DNA of 64,000 nt from Bryobacterales bacterium (GTDB taxonomy: Bacteria; Acidobacteriota; Terriglobia; Bryobacterales; Bryobacteraceae). A program made the position numbers and the translations under genes. This document shows, piece by piece, positions 34,702 to 44,806 of the stretch; position 1 is the first letter of the stretch, and each line of letters opens with the position of its first letter. Below the pieces are notes generated by a model. The model saw nothing but the letters and a program-made list of their open reading frames with translations. It searched no databases and had not been told where the DNA came from. The stretch is from the NCBI GenBank assembly GCA_016789785.1, contig JAEUQE010000006.1, positions 1-64,000 of the forward strand. The letters run 5' to 3'.

Positions 34702-37700
34702 ATGGCAAAAGACCCCGCAATCCTCGCGCATCAAGAGTGGCTCGGCTACGTTCAGCCGTCCGGTCTGGTGGTTTCCATCCCCGCCCTGCTCGAGGCTCGC
34801 GCTCACGTCAACCGGAACATCTCTCCGGATCATCAGCGGTTCCTTAGCGCCGTACCGACAGACCGCGACGGCGAGCCGGTACCGGAGATCGCCAATTTCC
34901 CGGAGTTCGCCAGCTCGGTGTTCGGCTGGGCCACCGAGGACCTCTACGGCGCGCCGGGTGCCCCCGCGCTTCCTGAAGGGCTGGAAGCACCACTTCCCGC
35001 TTACGGCGAGACACTCCGTCCGACTTACGCTCTCCACGACTTTCAACCAGCAGATCCCGCGCGTGAATGGCTCCTGCTGATTGAAGTCTTGCCAACGGGC
35101 ACTGACCTCGACAGCGTCTCCGTCATGGAGGCGCGCCGGTGGCAGGCCAGCCCACAGTCGCGTTTTGAGCGCCTGCTCCGCGAAACCGGTGTCCAGAGCG
35201 GTCTGCTCGTGAATGGCCAGCAGATTCGTCTCGTCTATGCACCCCGGATCGAGTCGAGCGGCTACATCACTTTCAACCTCGCGGATATGGTGAAGGTTGC
35301 CGGGCGGCCGATCTTCGCGGCGCTTCACGAACTCTTGTACGCGGATCGCATGTTCGGCGACCCGAAAGAGCGCCTTCCGGCGATCCTGGAGAACAGCCGC
35401 AAGTACCAGAACGTCGTCTCGACACAGTTAGCCGGCCAGGTTTTGGAATCGCTCTATGAACTGCTGCGCGGATTCCAGTCCGCTGATGACCAGACTAAGG
35501 GCGAATTACTCCGCGACATTCTGGCCCGTGATCCAGACCACGTCTACGCGGGGCTGCTAACGACGCTGCTGCGCCTGGTCTTCCTGCTGTACGCGGAAGA
35601 CCGCGGACTCGTCTCCACCGACTCGGTGTACGCCAACTACTACTCCGTTGCGGGTCTCTATGAGCGGCTTCGTGCTGATGCGGGCCGCTACCCGGACACC
35701 ATGTACCAGCGTTACGGCGCGTGGGCGCAGCTCCTGGCTTTATTCCGCCTCATCTATGAAGGCGGCAGTCATGGAGGCATGCGCATTCCGCCGCGTGAGG
35801 GATACCTCTTCGATCCGGACCGCTATCCGTACCTGGAGGGCCGACGCAACAGGGCCGACGAGCCGGCAATTCCACGCGTGCCCGATGGCGTTCTGTACCA
35901 GGTCCTCTCGAAGCTCATGGTTCTGGATGGTGAGCGACTCAGCTATCGCACGCTCGCGGTCGAGCAAATCGGCAGCGTCTACGAGACGATCATGGGCTTC
36001 GAGTTGCACGTCGCCGCTGGCCGGTGCATTGCGATCAAGCCCGCCAAGAAGCACGGCGCTCCCGCGGCTGTGGACCTCGAGGAGCTTCTCTCCGTCGCCC
36101 CCGACAAACGTCAGAAGTGGATCGCCGACAACACGGACCAGAAATTGACCGGACAAGCCGCCGATGCACTGAAATCGGCTAAGAGCATTGATGATCTATT
36201 GGCGGCGTTGGAGCGGCGCATCGCGCGGGCTGTGACGCCCAACGTGGTCCCGAAGGGCGCGATGATCTTTCAGCCCTCTGGCGAACGCCGCCGCAGCGGA
36301 TCGCATTACACGCCGAGCACGCTAACCGGCCCCATCGTCGAGGCCGCGCTGCGACCCGTCTTGCGGCAGCTTGGAGAGGACCCAACCCCGGACCAGATCC
36401 TGAATCTCAAGGTCTGTGATCCGGCCATGGGTTCGGGCGCCTTCTTGGTGGAAGCTTGCCGTCAATTGGCCGAGGTGCTGGTATTGTCCTGGCACAAGCA
36501 TGACGAAGTTCCGCCTCTGCCACCCGACGAGAATGAATTGTTGCTCGCTATGCGCATGATTGCGCAGCGCTGCTTGTACGGCGTGGACAAGAACCCGTTG
36601 GCGGCGGACCTTGCCAAGCTTTCCCTTTGGCTGGCGACACTCGCAAAGGACCATCCATTCACATTCGTCGACCACGCCTTGCGCTCCGGTGATTCCCTTA
36701 TTGGATTCAATGTTCGGCAGATCAGCTATTTCCACTGGTCGCCCGAAGGCCAGAAGAACTTGTTTGGCGAGCGCTTCGAACAGAAGCTTGATCTGGTTCT
36801 GCGGAACCGCGCCATCATTCTCGATGCTCCAGACTCGGTGCCATACGAGACGAAGCGGCAGCAATTGGCTAAGGCGGACGAGTACCTGACGGACGCTCGG
36901 ATGGCTGGCGATGCCCTCGCGGCTGCGTTTTTTTCCGGGACGAAGCCGAAGGATCGCGAGCAGCAGAGAACCACAGTTGGAGCATTGGTAAAGCGCGCCT
37001 TCGACAACATCGTCGATCTCGATGCGGACGCTGCATTGCGCGCGGAGATCAATGCTCTCAACGTGAAGGGCGTCACCCCTTTCCATTGGGAGATCGAATT
37101 CCCGGAGGTGTTCCGCAAGGGCGGCTTTGATGTGATTGTGGGCAATCCGCCCTTCGCTGGGAAGAACACGCTGATCGAAGCGCACGCTGATGGATATTTG
37201 GATTGGCTGAAGACAGTGCATGAGCAGTCCCATGGAAACTCGGACTTGGTAGCGCACTTCTTCCGCCGAGCCTTCACGCTCCTCCGGCCGGACGGCTGCT
37301 CCGGGCTTATTGCTACCAATACGATTGGGCAGGGTGACACTCGCTCTACCGGGCTGCGCTGGATCTGCACTCACGGAGGAACGATCTACCAGGCGCGAAA
37401 GCGGCTCAAGTGGCCTGGTCAAGCTGCCGTCGTAGTAAGTGTCGTACACGTGGCAAGAGGTGCGATGGGCGGGCCCTATTCCCTTGACAATCGGGAAGTG
37501 CCCGTCATCACCGCCTACCTATTCCATGCCGGTACAAGTGAAGATCCAATGCGCCTAAAGGCGAATGAGGGAAAGAGCTTCATCGGGTGCTTTGTGCTTG
37601 GAATCGGCTTCACGTTTGATGATACTGAGAAGAAAGGCGTCGCAACCTCGCTAGACGAGATGGCGCAACTGATTGAGAAGGACCCGCGCAACCACGAACG

Positions 37701-38778
37701 GATCTTTCCCTATATCGGCGGCGAGGAAGTTACTGACAGCCCCACTCACGCGCACCATCGCTACGTCATCAACTTTGATGATTTCCCATTACGAAGGGAG
37801 AACGTCGGCGCGAACTGGGGAAGTGCGGACGTCGACCAACGCAGAGACTGGCTCCGGGTCGGTATCGTGCCGATGGACTATCCTGAGCCGGTTGCTGCCG
37901 ACTGGCCGGCTCTACTCGACATCGTCGAACGCAAGGTGAGACCGGAACGACTCGTTCAAAACGATCAATACGGTCGGAAGTTTTGGTGGCGGTTCCTTCG
38001 AACTAGGCCAGAGATGCAACGGGCGCTGAAAGGGAAGTCTCGGTTTCTCGCGGCCGTGCTTTACAGCCCTCACCTGTCGTTGGTGTACTTGCCCAGTTCC
38101 GTGACGATTAGCCATAAACTGTGTGCGCTGCCTTTCGAGAATTGGAATGCGTTTGCCCTTCTACAGTGCCGGGTACACGAGGTATGGGCACGTACGTTTA
38201 GCGCCACGCTAAAAGACGACTTGGCCTATGCACCATCCGACTGCTTTGAAACATTTCCTTTTCCGCCTGGCTTTGAAACAGACTCAGCGCTTGAACATCT
38301 GGGGTGCGGCTACTACGAATTCCGCGCTCAACTGATGCAGCGAGAGCGCAAAGGTCTGACGACGATCTATAACTGGTTTCACGACCCCGAATCCGAATGT
38401 CCAGACATCCCGCGCCTTCGAGAGCTTCACGAGCAGATGGACCGCGTTGTCTTGGACGCCTACGGATGGACGGACATCCCTACCCACTGCGAGTTCATTC
38501 CTGAGTTTGACGATGAAGCGGATGAAGACGAAAACGGACGCCCACGCCGCAAAAAGTACCGCTATCGCTGGCCCGACGACGTTCGGGACGAGGTCCTGGC
38601 ACGCCTACTGGAACTGAACCGCCAACGCGCGCTCGAAGAGGGGCAATTGCCGACGACACAGCCAGTCTTCGCTGACACTATCGATGCAGGCCCGAAAGCG
38701 AAGCGCAGGAAGAGTGTGAAGCGGCCGGCTGGAGCGCTCGATCAGGGCATACTGTCGTTGCAGGAGGGAGAGGCGTAG
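34702..38778 (+). CDS. drmMI: DISARM adenine methyltransferase DrmMI
   Basis: A 1358-residue N6-adenine DNA methyltransferase of the Type IIG/Eco57I-like design. An N-terminal region of about 530 residues precedes the methylase core: SAM-binding motif I KVCDPAMGSGAFLVEACRQ near 572 and catalytic VIVGNPPFAG (NPPF motif IV) near 814. A target-recognition-like region occupies the C-terminus, ending in an Arg/Lys-rich tail. No PD-(D/E)XK nuclease motif is apparent at the N-terminus. It marks host DNA so that DISARM spares it. It lies 3 bp after drmD and 3 bp before drmA. The large size matches DrmMI of class 1 systems rather than the smaller cytosine methylase DrmMII of class 2. Confidence 0.9.
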   Translation: MAKDPAILAHQEWLGYVQPSGLVVSIPALLEARAHVNRNISPDHQRFLSAVPTDRDGEPVPEIANFPEFASSVFGWATEDLYGAPGAPALPEGLEAPLPAYGETLRPTYALHDFQPADPAREWLLLIEVLPTGTDLDSVSVMEARRWQASPQSRFERLLRETGVQSGLLVNGQQIRLVYAPRIESSGYITFNLADMVKVAGRPIFAALHELLYADRMFGDPKERLPAILENSRKYQNVVSTQLAGQVLESLYELLRGFQSADDQTKGELLRDILARDPDHVYAGLLTTLLRLVFLLYAEDRGLVSTDSVYANYYSVAGLYERLRADAGRYPDTMYQRYGAWAQLLALFRLIYEGGSHGGMRIPPREGYLFDPDRYPYLEGRRNRADEPAIPRVPDGVLYQVLSKLMVLDGERLSYRTLAVEQIGSVYETIMGFELHVAAGRCIAIKPAKKHGAPAAVDLEELLSVAPDKRQKWIADNTDQKLTGQAADALKSAKSIDDLLAALERRIARAVTPNVVPKGAMIFQPSGERRRSGSHYTPSTLTGPIVEAALRPVLRQLGEDPTPDQILNLKVCDPAMGSGAFLVEACRQLAEVLVLSWHKHDEVPPLPPDENELLLAMRMIAQRCLYGVDKNPLAADLAKLSLWLATLAKDHPFTFVDHALRSGDSLIGFNVRQISYFHWSPEGQKNLFGERFEQKLDLVLRNRAIILDAPDSVPYETKRQQLAKADEYLTDARMAGDALAAAFFSGTKPKDREQQRTTVGALVKRAFDNIVDLDADAALRAEINALNVKGVTPFHWEIEFPEVFRKGGFDVIVGNPPFAGKNTLIEAHADGYLDWLKTVHEQSHGNSDLVAHFFRRAFTLLRPDGCSGLIATNTIGQGDTRSTGLRWICTHGGTIYQARKRLKWPGQAAVVVSVVHVARGAMGGPYSLDNREVPVITAYLFHAGTSEDPMRLKANEGKSFIGCFVLGIGFTFDDTEKKGVATSLDEMAQLIEKDPRNHERIFPYIGGEEVTDSPTHAHHRYVINFDDFPLRRENVGANWGSADVDQRRDWLRVGIVPMDYPEPVAADWPALLDIVERKVRPERLVQNDQYGRKFWWRFLRTRPEMQRALKGKSRFLAAVLYSPHLSLVYLPSSVTISHKLCALPFENWNAFALLQCRVHEVWARTFSATLKDDLAYAPSDCFETFPFPPGFETDSALEHLGCGYYEFRAQLMQRERKGLTTIYNWFHDPESECPDIPRLRELHEQMDRVVLDAYGWTDIPTHCEFIPEFDDEADEDENGRPRRKKYRYRWPDDVRDEVLARLLELNRQRALEEGQLPTTQPVFADTIDAGPKAKRRKSVKRPAGALDQGILSLQEGEA

Positions 38779-38781
38779 TCC

Positions 38782-41700
38782 GTGACGAATGATATGAACT
38801 CCGTCGATGTTCGGGAGAAGTTGGTCGAAGCGCTCAGGCTCGATCTGGTCGGCCCAGCGGAGAACCTCGGCGACCCAGCCGAAGTGCTGCCCCAGGCTCC
38901 CTCGCGCTGGTACCTCACCGGCTTTCTGGTCCCGCTCGGGGCGGAAGCTTCTCAGCGCGCCGACGAAGCGAGCACGGAGGATCTCGATCAGGCCGGCGAG
39001 GGCGGCGGTCTTGATGACGACGTGACGCCCGAACCAGCGGCGGCTCGCCAGCGGTATCTCCCGTCTTCCATCGGTGCCAGCCTGCTTGTTCCTTCTAGCG
39101 CCGGGCAGTTGAAGGTCACCGTCTCCTGGGGCGACTACCACCTACGCTCAACATCGCCCGAGGAGTGGGCGCGTGCCGCTCGTTCGGTCGATGTCGCGGT
39201 GAATCTGGCGCAGGCCACAGAGAAGGCGCGTGAAGTCGAAGTGCCGTCGAGTGACGGCCTGCGAGTGGCGTACCTCGCGCGCCCGGTGGGGTCCGTGGCG
39301 ACCGACGCGGGGTTGCCGCCTGGCGCGCGGACGGTCTCCGTCTTCCTGGTGAATCGGCGCACGCCCGCACCTGATGAGAAGAAGGACGAAGCCTTCGCGT
39401 TCCAAGTACAGCTCGAGGTGACGTGCGAGGCCGGATACCTGCCGCGCCCCGACCTTCGCAGCCTCGCCAGCAGGGACTGGGACGACCGCGTCGCCGATCT
39501 CCAGTACCGCGATGCCGGTGAGTATGCCGTCGGCCATAACGTTGCCACCGAAGCCGTCCGCGAGCAAGGCGCGTGCCACCTGGTTCGCACGCAGTGGATT
39601 CCAGAGGCGGAAGTGGAGCGCGTGGCGCCCGCCTCGATTCCCGGCGTCGAGCTATCGATGGACGCGCTCAGCCAGCTTCAGAGTGGCGCGGATGCCAACT
39701 CCAAGCTTGGCCCATTGGTGAGCGAATACCGGAAGTGGATCGACGGCCAGGGCGGGAATGTACCGGGTGCGCCCGCCACGCGCCGCGAAACGGGGCAGGA
39801 GTTGTTGCAGCGTGCCCGAATGGCGGCGGATCGTATCCAGCGTGGTATCGACCTGCTCGGCGACGCAATGTGCCTCGAAGCGTTCCGACTTGCGAACAGG
39901 GCGATGGCGGAAGCAGCTCGCCGGCGTCTTGGTGTGATGCAAGGCAAACGCCCGGAAGATGTGCAGCCCTCCTGGCGGCCATTCCAGTTGGCGTTCCTGC
40001 TGATGAATCTGCCGGGAATCGCACAGCCTGAACACCCCGATCGAGGGATTGTGGACCTGCTGTTCTTCCCGACGGGCGGCGGCAAGACCGAAGCCTACTT
40101 GGGCCTGGCGGCTTTCACTCTGGTCCTGCGCCGCCGTCGCAACCCCGGAATCCGATCCGCGGGCCTGAGCGTGCTGATGCGCTACACCCTGCGGCTGCTT
40201 ACGCTCGACCAATTGGGCCGCGCCGCGACGCTGATCTGCGCATTGGAACTCGAGCGGCAGAACGACGTTGAGAAGCTCGGCGTTTGGCCATTCGAAATCG
40301 GGCTGTGGGTCGGGCGCGCGGCCACACCGAACCGGATGGGACGGAAGGGCGACAACGATCAGGAATCTGCCCGTGCGCGCACGATCCGCTTCCTGAACGA
40401 CGACCGCAAGCCGTCACCAATCCCGCTTGAGGAATGCCCCTGGTGTGGAACGAAGTTCACGCGGCTTTCCTTTCGCCTGGTAGACGGTTCGGGCAAGCCC
40501 AACTCTGATGAACCCGAAGACTTGCGGGTCTCCTGTGTGAATCGTCAGTGCCAGTTCGGTCGTGGCCTACCGCTGCCCATCGTCGCGGTGGACGAGCCGA
40601 TCTACCGGCGGCTACCGTGTTTCATCATCGCGACGGTAGACAAATTCGCGGCCTTGCCATGGACTGGCCCCGTTGGAGCTTTCTTCGGCAGGGTCGAGCG
40701 CTATGACGAGAGGCGCGGGTTCTATGGTCCTTGCGACTCGCCCCAAGGCACGAAACTGCCGGACGGTCGCCTCCTGCCGCCAGAACTGATCATCCAGGAT
40801 GAATTGCACCTGATCTCAGGCCCGCTGGGCACCATGGCCGGCCTCTACGAATCGGCTCTCGACGAACTTTGCGTCATGGACGGCAACAAAGCGAGGCCAA
40901 AGATCATAGCGTCCACGGCCACGGTACGACGCGCCGAGAGCCAGATCCGGGCGCTCTTTAATCGCCGCCTGGTGGACATCTTCCCGCCGCCGGGTCCGGA
41001 CCGCCGGGATTCGTTTTTCGCGGAGACGCTTCCCTCCACCGAAAGCAACGCGCGCCTCTATGTGGGCGTCGCCGCCCAAGGGCGCAGTCCCAAGGTGGCC
41101 ATGCTGCGCGTGTACTTGGCTTTGCTCGGCGCGGCGCTGAAGTGGCACTCGCGTCTGAAGAAGAAGGGCGGGACGCTGACTCCCGCCGATCCCTACATGA
41201 CGTTGCTCGGCTATTACAACAGCCTGCGGGAGCTTGGCGGCGCGCGGCGGCTGATCGAAGACGAAATCCGGAACCGACTGGCGGGCTACTCCAACCGCAA
41301 GCGCGTGGGTGAGACGGAAGGCCTGTTCGACGATCGACAGATCGACTACGAACCGGTCGAATTGACAAGCCGCGTAAGCACCGCTGACGTTGCGGATGCA
41401 AAACGGCGGCTGGCGCTGCTGTTCACGGACAAGAGCCGCGTGGATGTCGCGATTGCCACCAACATGATCTCTGTCGGCCTGGACATCACGCGATTGGGGC
41501 TGATGGTGGTTTTCGGGCAACCGAAGACTAGCGCGGAATACATCCAGGCCACCAGCCGCGTCGGGCGTGATCCGGACCGGCCAGGCCTGGTAGTGACGAT
41601 CTTCAACGTGCATAAGCCACGCGACCGGTCACACTACGAGAGGTTCGCGGCGTATCACGAGACCTTCTACCGCAGCGTGGAAGCCACCAGCGTCACGCCA

Positions 41701-42180
41701 TTCTCGCCGCGCGCGCTGGACAAAGGGCTCGCAGCGACACTCGTGGGTTTGGCGCGACAAGGCCATCGTCCGATGACCACGCCGCGCGGCGCGATGGAGA
41801 TCCTGAACGAGCGGACGCGGCTGGAATTCGTGATCCAGACTCTAGCCGAAAGAGCCTACAGTCACTCCGATCTCCCGCAAGCCGAGGCAGAGCGTCTTCG
41901 GCAGCGTGTGCGCGAGCGCGCTATCGACCTCCTCGAGGTCTGGGCAAAGGTTGCGCAGGAGTACCAGAGTGTCGGAACGGGCCTTCAATACAATCCCGCA
42001 GAAGCCGGCGCCGCCAAACAATTGCTCTACGATTTCCTCAGTCCGGAAGTGAGGAGCCTGCCCGCTGACCATCCCCGCATGAAGTTCCGCGCTAACAGGT
42101 CGCTTCGGGATGTGGAGCCCGAGGTGAATATCTGGGTCCGAACCCTCGACAACGCCGAACTCGAAGAGGAGACGGTATGA
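38782..42180 (+). CDS. drmA: DISARM helicase DrmA
   Basis: A 1132-residue SF2-like helicase starting at a GTG 3 bp after the methylase stop. Walker A FFPTGGGKTEAYLGL near residue 428, a Cys4 zinc-knuckle-like insert CPWCGTKF...CVNRQC near 552, Walker B-like IIQDELHLISGPLGT near 673, IASTATVRRAE near 710 and the C-terminal motif YIQATSRVGRDPDRPGLV near 918. The large N-terminal domain (1-300) is typical of DrmA. It overlaps drmB by ATGA. DrmA with DrmB forms the core DNA-binding complex of DISARM, which threads DNA with a 5' overhang. Confidence 0.92.
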   Translation: MTNDMNSVDVREKLVEALRLDLVGPAENLGDPAEVLPQAPSRWYLTGFLVPLGAEASQRADEASTEDLDQAGEGGGLDDDVTPEPAAARQRYLPSSIGASLLVPSSAGQLKVTVSWGDYHLRSTSPEEWARAARSVDVAVNLAQATEKAREVEVPSSDGLRVAYLARPVGSVATDAGLPPGARTVSVFLVNRRTPAPDEKKDEAFAFQVQLEVTCEAGYLPRPDLRSLASRDWDDRVADLQYRDAGEYAVGHNVATEAVREQGACHLVRTQWIPEAEVERVAPASIPGVELSMDALSQLQSGADANSKLGPLVSEYRKWIDGQGGNVPGAPATRRETGQELLQRARMAADRIQRGIDLLGDAMCLEAFRLANRAMAEAARRRLGVMQGKRPEDVQPSWRPFQLAFLLMNLPGIAQPEHPDRGIVDLLFFPTGGGKTEAYLGLAAFTLVLRRRRNPGIRSAGLSVLMRYTLRLLTLDQLGRAATLICALELERQNDVEKLGVWPFEIGLWVGRAATPNRMGRKGDNDQESARARTIRFLNDDRKPSPIPLEECPWCGTKFTRLSFRLVDGSGKPNSDEPEDLRVSCVNRQCQFGRGLPLPIVAVDEPIYRRLPCFIIATVDKFAALPWTGPVGAFFGRVERYDERRGFYGPCDSPQGTKLPDGRLLPPELIIQDELHLISGPLGTMAGLYESALDELCVMDGNKARPKIIASTATVRRAESQIRALFNRRLVDIFPPPGPDRRDSFFAETLPSTESNARLYVGVAAQGRSPKVAMLRVYLALLGAALKWHSRLKKKGGTLTPADPYMTLLGYYNSLRELGGARRLIEDEIRNRLAGYSNRKRVGETEGLFDDRQIDYEPVELTSRVSTADVADAKRRLALLFTDKSRVDVAIATNMISVGLDITRLGLMVVFGQPKTSAEYIQATSRVGRDPDRPGLVVTIFNVHKPRDRSHYERFAAYHETFYRSVEATSVTPFSPRALDKGLAATLVGLARQGHRPMTTPRGAMEILNERTRLEFVIQTLAERAYSHSDLPQAEAERLRQRVRERAIDLLEVWAKVAQEYQSVGTGLQYNPAEAGAAKQLLYDFLSPEVRSLPADHPRMKFRANRSLRDVEPEVNIWVRTLDNAELEEETV

Positions 42181-44030
42181 CGAAGGGGAAGAAGCCCCAG
42201 GGCGAGATTCGGCAGAGCCAACTTGTAACCACTTTCGGGCCGGGATCGATGATGGATCTGCCGAACCACTCGGTGTTGACCGCGGGCTTGGACTTCTGGT
42301 CTTTGGGCGGTCAGCCGGTTTCGGAACCGAGACTGAGCCAGAAATTGGCGCGCGTCCTTGATGTGCCGACCATCGAGTTGCGGACGCCGCCGCCGGCGGA
42401 TGACGATCCAACCGCACCTTCAACCGGAATCACGGGATTTCAGTTTCCAGAATGGTTTGTAACGCAGGATCTGGAAGGCCAGAGCGCTGGCGGTCGCTCG
42501 CGGCTCCTCGTACACCGCAAGGCGCTCACCAGGGGAAAGTTCATTGACCGGGATAAGAAGCGGCGCCCTGTCGTTCCGGTTCGATTCGTGCGAGCTTGCC
42601 GCGCCGGCCATATCGGTGACATCGACTGGTACGCCTTCGCGCATAACGGACCGTCGGACTGCACCAAGCAGCAACGCCAGTTGTTCATTGACGAGCGCGG
42701 CACCAGTGGCGACCTGACTGAAATCTGGGTCCGCTGCGAGTGCGGCAAGGGAGAGCGCAGCATGGCGCAGGCGGCGCTTCTGCAGAATCGTGCGCTCGGG
42801 TTGTGCGATGGCGCGCGGCCCTGGCTCGGGCCTTTTACAAAGGAGACCTGTGGGGAACCGAGCCGTTTGTTGATCCGCTCGGCGTCGAATGCATACTTCC
42901 CGCAGTTGATGAGCGTTATTTCGCTTCCTGAACGAGATGAGGTTGTACGCAGGGCTGTCGATGCCGCGTGGAGTTTTCTGGACAACGTCGAGAACATTGA
43001 TGACCTCCGATACGAGCGCAGACGGGCGGCGGTGAAAGCCGCTCTTGAGGGGATCAGCGACGAGGAGGCCTTCGCGGAGATTCAGGCGCGCCGTACCGGT
43101 TCCACCAAGGTGGACAAGTCGGTGAAGGTTGCCGAGTTGGAGACTCTTGTAATGGCGCGCGAGGAAGTCGGCGAAGACCGTCCTGAAGGTGTGTTCCACG
43201 CCCGGTCCCTTCCACGCGCCGTGTGGGAGCGGCCCTGGATGGCCCTGATCGAGCGCGTCGTCCTCGTACACCGGCTGCGGGAGGTAGTGGCCCAGGTGGG
43301 TTTCACGCGCTTCGAGTCAGCCGCGCCCGACATCGAGGGCGAGTTGGACATGGGCGTCCGGCGAGCTTCTCTGGCGCGCGAGATCACTTGGCTGCCCGCG
43401 TTCGAGAACAAGGGTGAGGGTGTGTTCCTGCAGTTTCGAACGGAGGCTATTCAGTCCTGGCTGGCTCGGCCGGCGGTACAGAAGCGAGGCATCCAACTGG
43501 GAACGGGTTTCGAGGCGTGGCGTAAGGAGCACCAAGGGACCAATCGGCAGTTTCCGGGACTTCCATATTTGATGCTGCATTCCTTTTCCCACTTGCTGAT
43601 TACAGCCGTGGCGTTGGGCTGCGGTTATCCAGCGAGTTCAATCCGGGAGCGTATCTACGCTATTCCGAATGTCGGGTATGGCGTCCTGCTGTACACCGGC
43701 ACCTCGGACGCGGAGGGCACGTTGGGCGGGTTGGTTCAGGTGGGCCGGCGCATCTACGAGTCGGTCCGAAGTGCGCTGGATCTGGGCGAGTTGTGCTCGA
43801 ACGACCCGGTGTGTGCGCAGCACGAGGCTTCCAGCGACCACGAACGCCGCTTCCTGCACGGGTCAGCCTGCCACGGCTGCGTCCTAATCTCGGAGACCAG
43901 TTGCGAGCAGCAAAACGACTTCTTGGACCGCGCGCTTGTTGTGCGCACGGTGCAGAACCTCGGTGCCGAGTTCTTCCCGGAGAGCGTCAAGGGCAATGAA
44001 TCATCCGATTCTCAAACTGCTTCCGTCTGA
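42177..44030 (+). CDS. drmB: DISARM DUF1998 protein DrmB
   Basis: A 617-residue protein. It opens with KGKKPQGEIRQSQLVTTFGPGSMMDLPNHSVLTAGLDFW, a hallmark of DrmB. Cys motifs CRAGHIGDIDWYAF near 141 and CECGKGER near 185 suggest metal binding. The C-terminal DUF1998 domain has GLPYLMLHSFSHLLI near 462 and a Cys cluster ending CHGCVLISETSCEQQNDFLDRALV near 565-590. It overlaps drmA by 4 bp and drmC by 35 bp. It partners DrmA in the core complex and has no enzymatic motif of its own. Confidence 0.92.
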   Translation: MTKGKKPQGEIRQSQLVTTFGPGSMMDLPNHSVLTAGLDFWSLGGQPVSEPRLSQKLARVLDVPTIELRTPPPADDDPTAPSTGITGFQFPEWFVTQDLEGQSAGGRSRLLVHRKALTRGKFIDRDKKRRPVVPVRFVRACRAGHIGDIDWYAFAHNGPSDCTKQQRQLFIDERGTSGDLTEIWVRCECGKGERSMAQAALLQNRALGLCDGARPWLGPFTKETCGEPSRLLIRSASNAYFPQLMSVISLPERDEVVRRAVDAAWSFLDNVENIDDLRYERRRAAVKAALEGISDEEAFAEIQARRTGSTKVDKSVKVAELETLVMAREEVGEDRPEGVFHARSLPRAVWERPWMALIERVVLVHRLREVVAQVGFTRFESAAPDIEGELDMGVRRASLAREITWLPAFENKGEGVFLQFRTEAIQSWLARPAVQKRGIQLGTGFEAWRKEHQGTNRQFPGLPYLMLHSFSHLLITAVALGCGYPASSIRERIYAIPNVGYGVLLYTGTSDAEGTLGGLVQVGRRIYESVRSALDLGELCSNDPVCAQHEASSDHERRFLHGSACHGCVLISETSCEQQNDFLDRALVVRTVQNLGAEFFPESVKGNESSDSQTASV

Positions 44031-44784
44031 CCTGCGAGCGTTGGCTGCCGGTTTGAGGACGGGACACCTGAGCCCGCCATACGCACCTGCGAGCATCCGG
44101 CGCGTGCTCAATGGCGCTGTTGCGGGCGAGGTCTCAGCGGGGCTTCAGGAATTGGCTGCATCGGGGCTGCCGCCTACGGGAATCGCAACGACGCTCGAGT
44201 TGGTGGCGTCAGGGTACGAGAACCGGCCACCAATTGAAGACCTGGTGGATCTCGTAACCACGGGCGCTGGTGTTGGCGGTGGTAACAGGACCACGGGCGT
44301 TGTTGTTGAGGAGTTGTTCCGGAATGCCCAGCAGTCGGTCCTGGTGGCGGGGTATTCCGTGTACCAAGGCAACAAGGTTTTTCAGGCCCTGGCTGATCAG
44401 ATGCAGGAAAATCCAGAACTCGCCGTACGTCTCTTCCTAGACATTCAACGAAGGCCGGGCAACACGTCGGCAGCCTCCGAACTGGTGCGTGAATTCGTGC
44501 ATCGCTTTCGGACGAGCCAGTGGCCGGGTGGCCGTCCGCTGCCGCAGGTGTTCTATGGTCCGCGGTCGTTGTTGTCCGAGCCGGGAAAGACCGCATCGAT
44601 CCACGCGAAGTGCGTCGTCATCGACGAGTTTGACCTCTTCGTCTCGTCTGCAAACTTCACCGAGGCTGCTCAGCAGAGGAACATCGAAGTCGGTCTTCGG
44701 CTCCGGTCGCCGATCGTCGCCGGGCGGGTTGTCAGATTTTTCGATTCGCTTGTAGCCGGTGGGCATTTTGAGCGTGTGATCTAA
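43996..44784 (+). CDS. drmC: DISARM phospholipase-D-like protein DrmC
   Basis: A 262-residue PLD-superfamily protein. The single HKD motif is SIHAKCVVIDEFDLFVSSANFTEAAQQRNIEVG near residue 202 (H-x-K then Asn further on). An N-terminal half-motif resembling a strand-loop (VVVEELFRNAQQSVLVAGYSVYQG) lies near 95. As one HKD is present, activity would need a dimer. The ATG at 43996 is 35 bp inside drmB, so expression is coupled. In other DISARM systems DrmC is dispensable or phage-specific. It ends the canonical operon. Confidence 0.9.
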   Translation: MNHPILKLLPSDLRALAAGLRTGHLSPPYAPASIRRVLNGAVAGEVSAGLQELAASGLPPTGIATTLELVASGYENRPPIEDLVDLVTTGAGVGGGNRTTGVVVEELFRNAQQSVLVAGYSVYQGNKVFQALADQMQENPELAVRLFLDIQRRPGNTSAASELVREFVHRFRTSQWPGGRPLPQVFYGPRSLLSEPGKTASIHAKCVVIDEFDLFVSSANFTEAAQQRNIEVGLRLRSPIVAGRVVRFFDSLVAGGHFERVI

Positions 44785-44806
44785 GTTGCTAAAGTGAGAT
44801 TCGAAA

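Noticed and set aside
34012..35328. A 438-codon minus-strand frame spanning the drmD/drmMI junction
   Set aside because: Both plus-strand genes are convincing across the junction; the antisense frame has no domain.
34702..38778. DrmMI gene as a stand-alone BREX PglX or Type IIG enzyme
   Set aside because: Domain order would allow it, but the drmD, drmA, drmB and drmC neighbours in immediate contact fix it as DISARM, and no pglZ or brxC gene is present.
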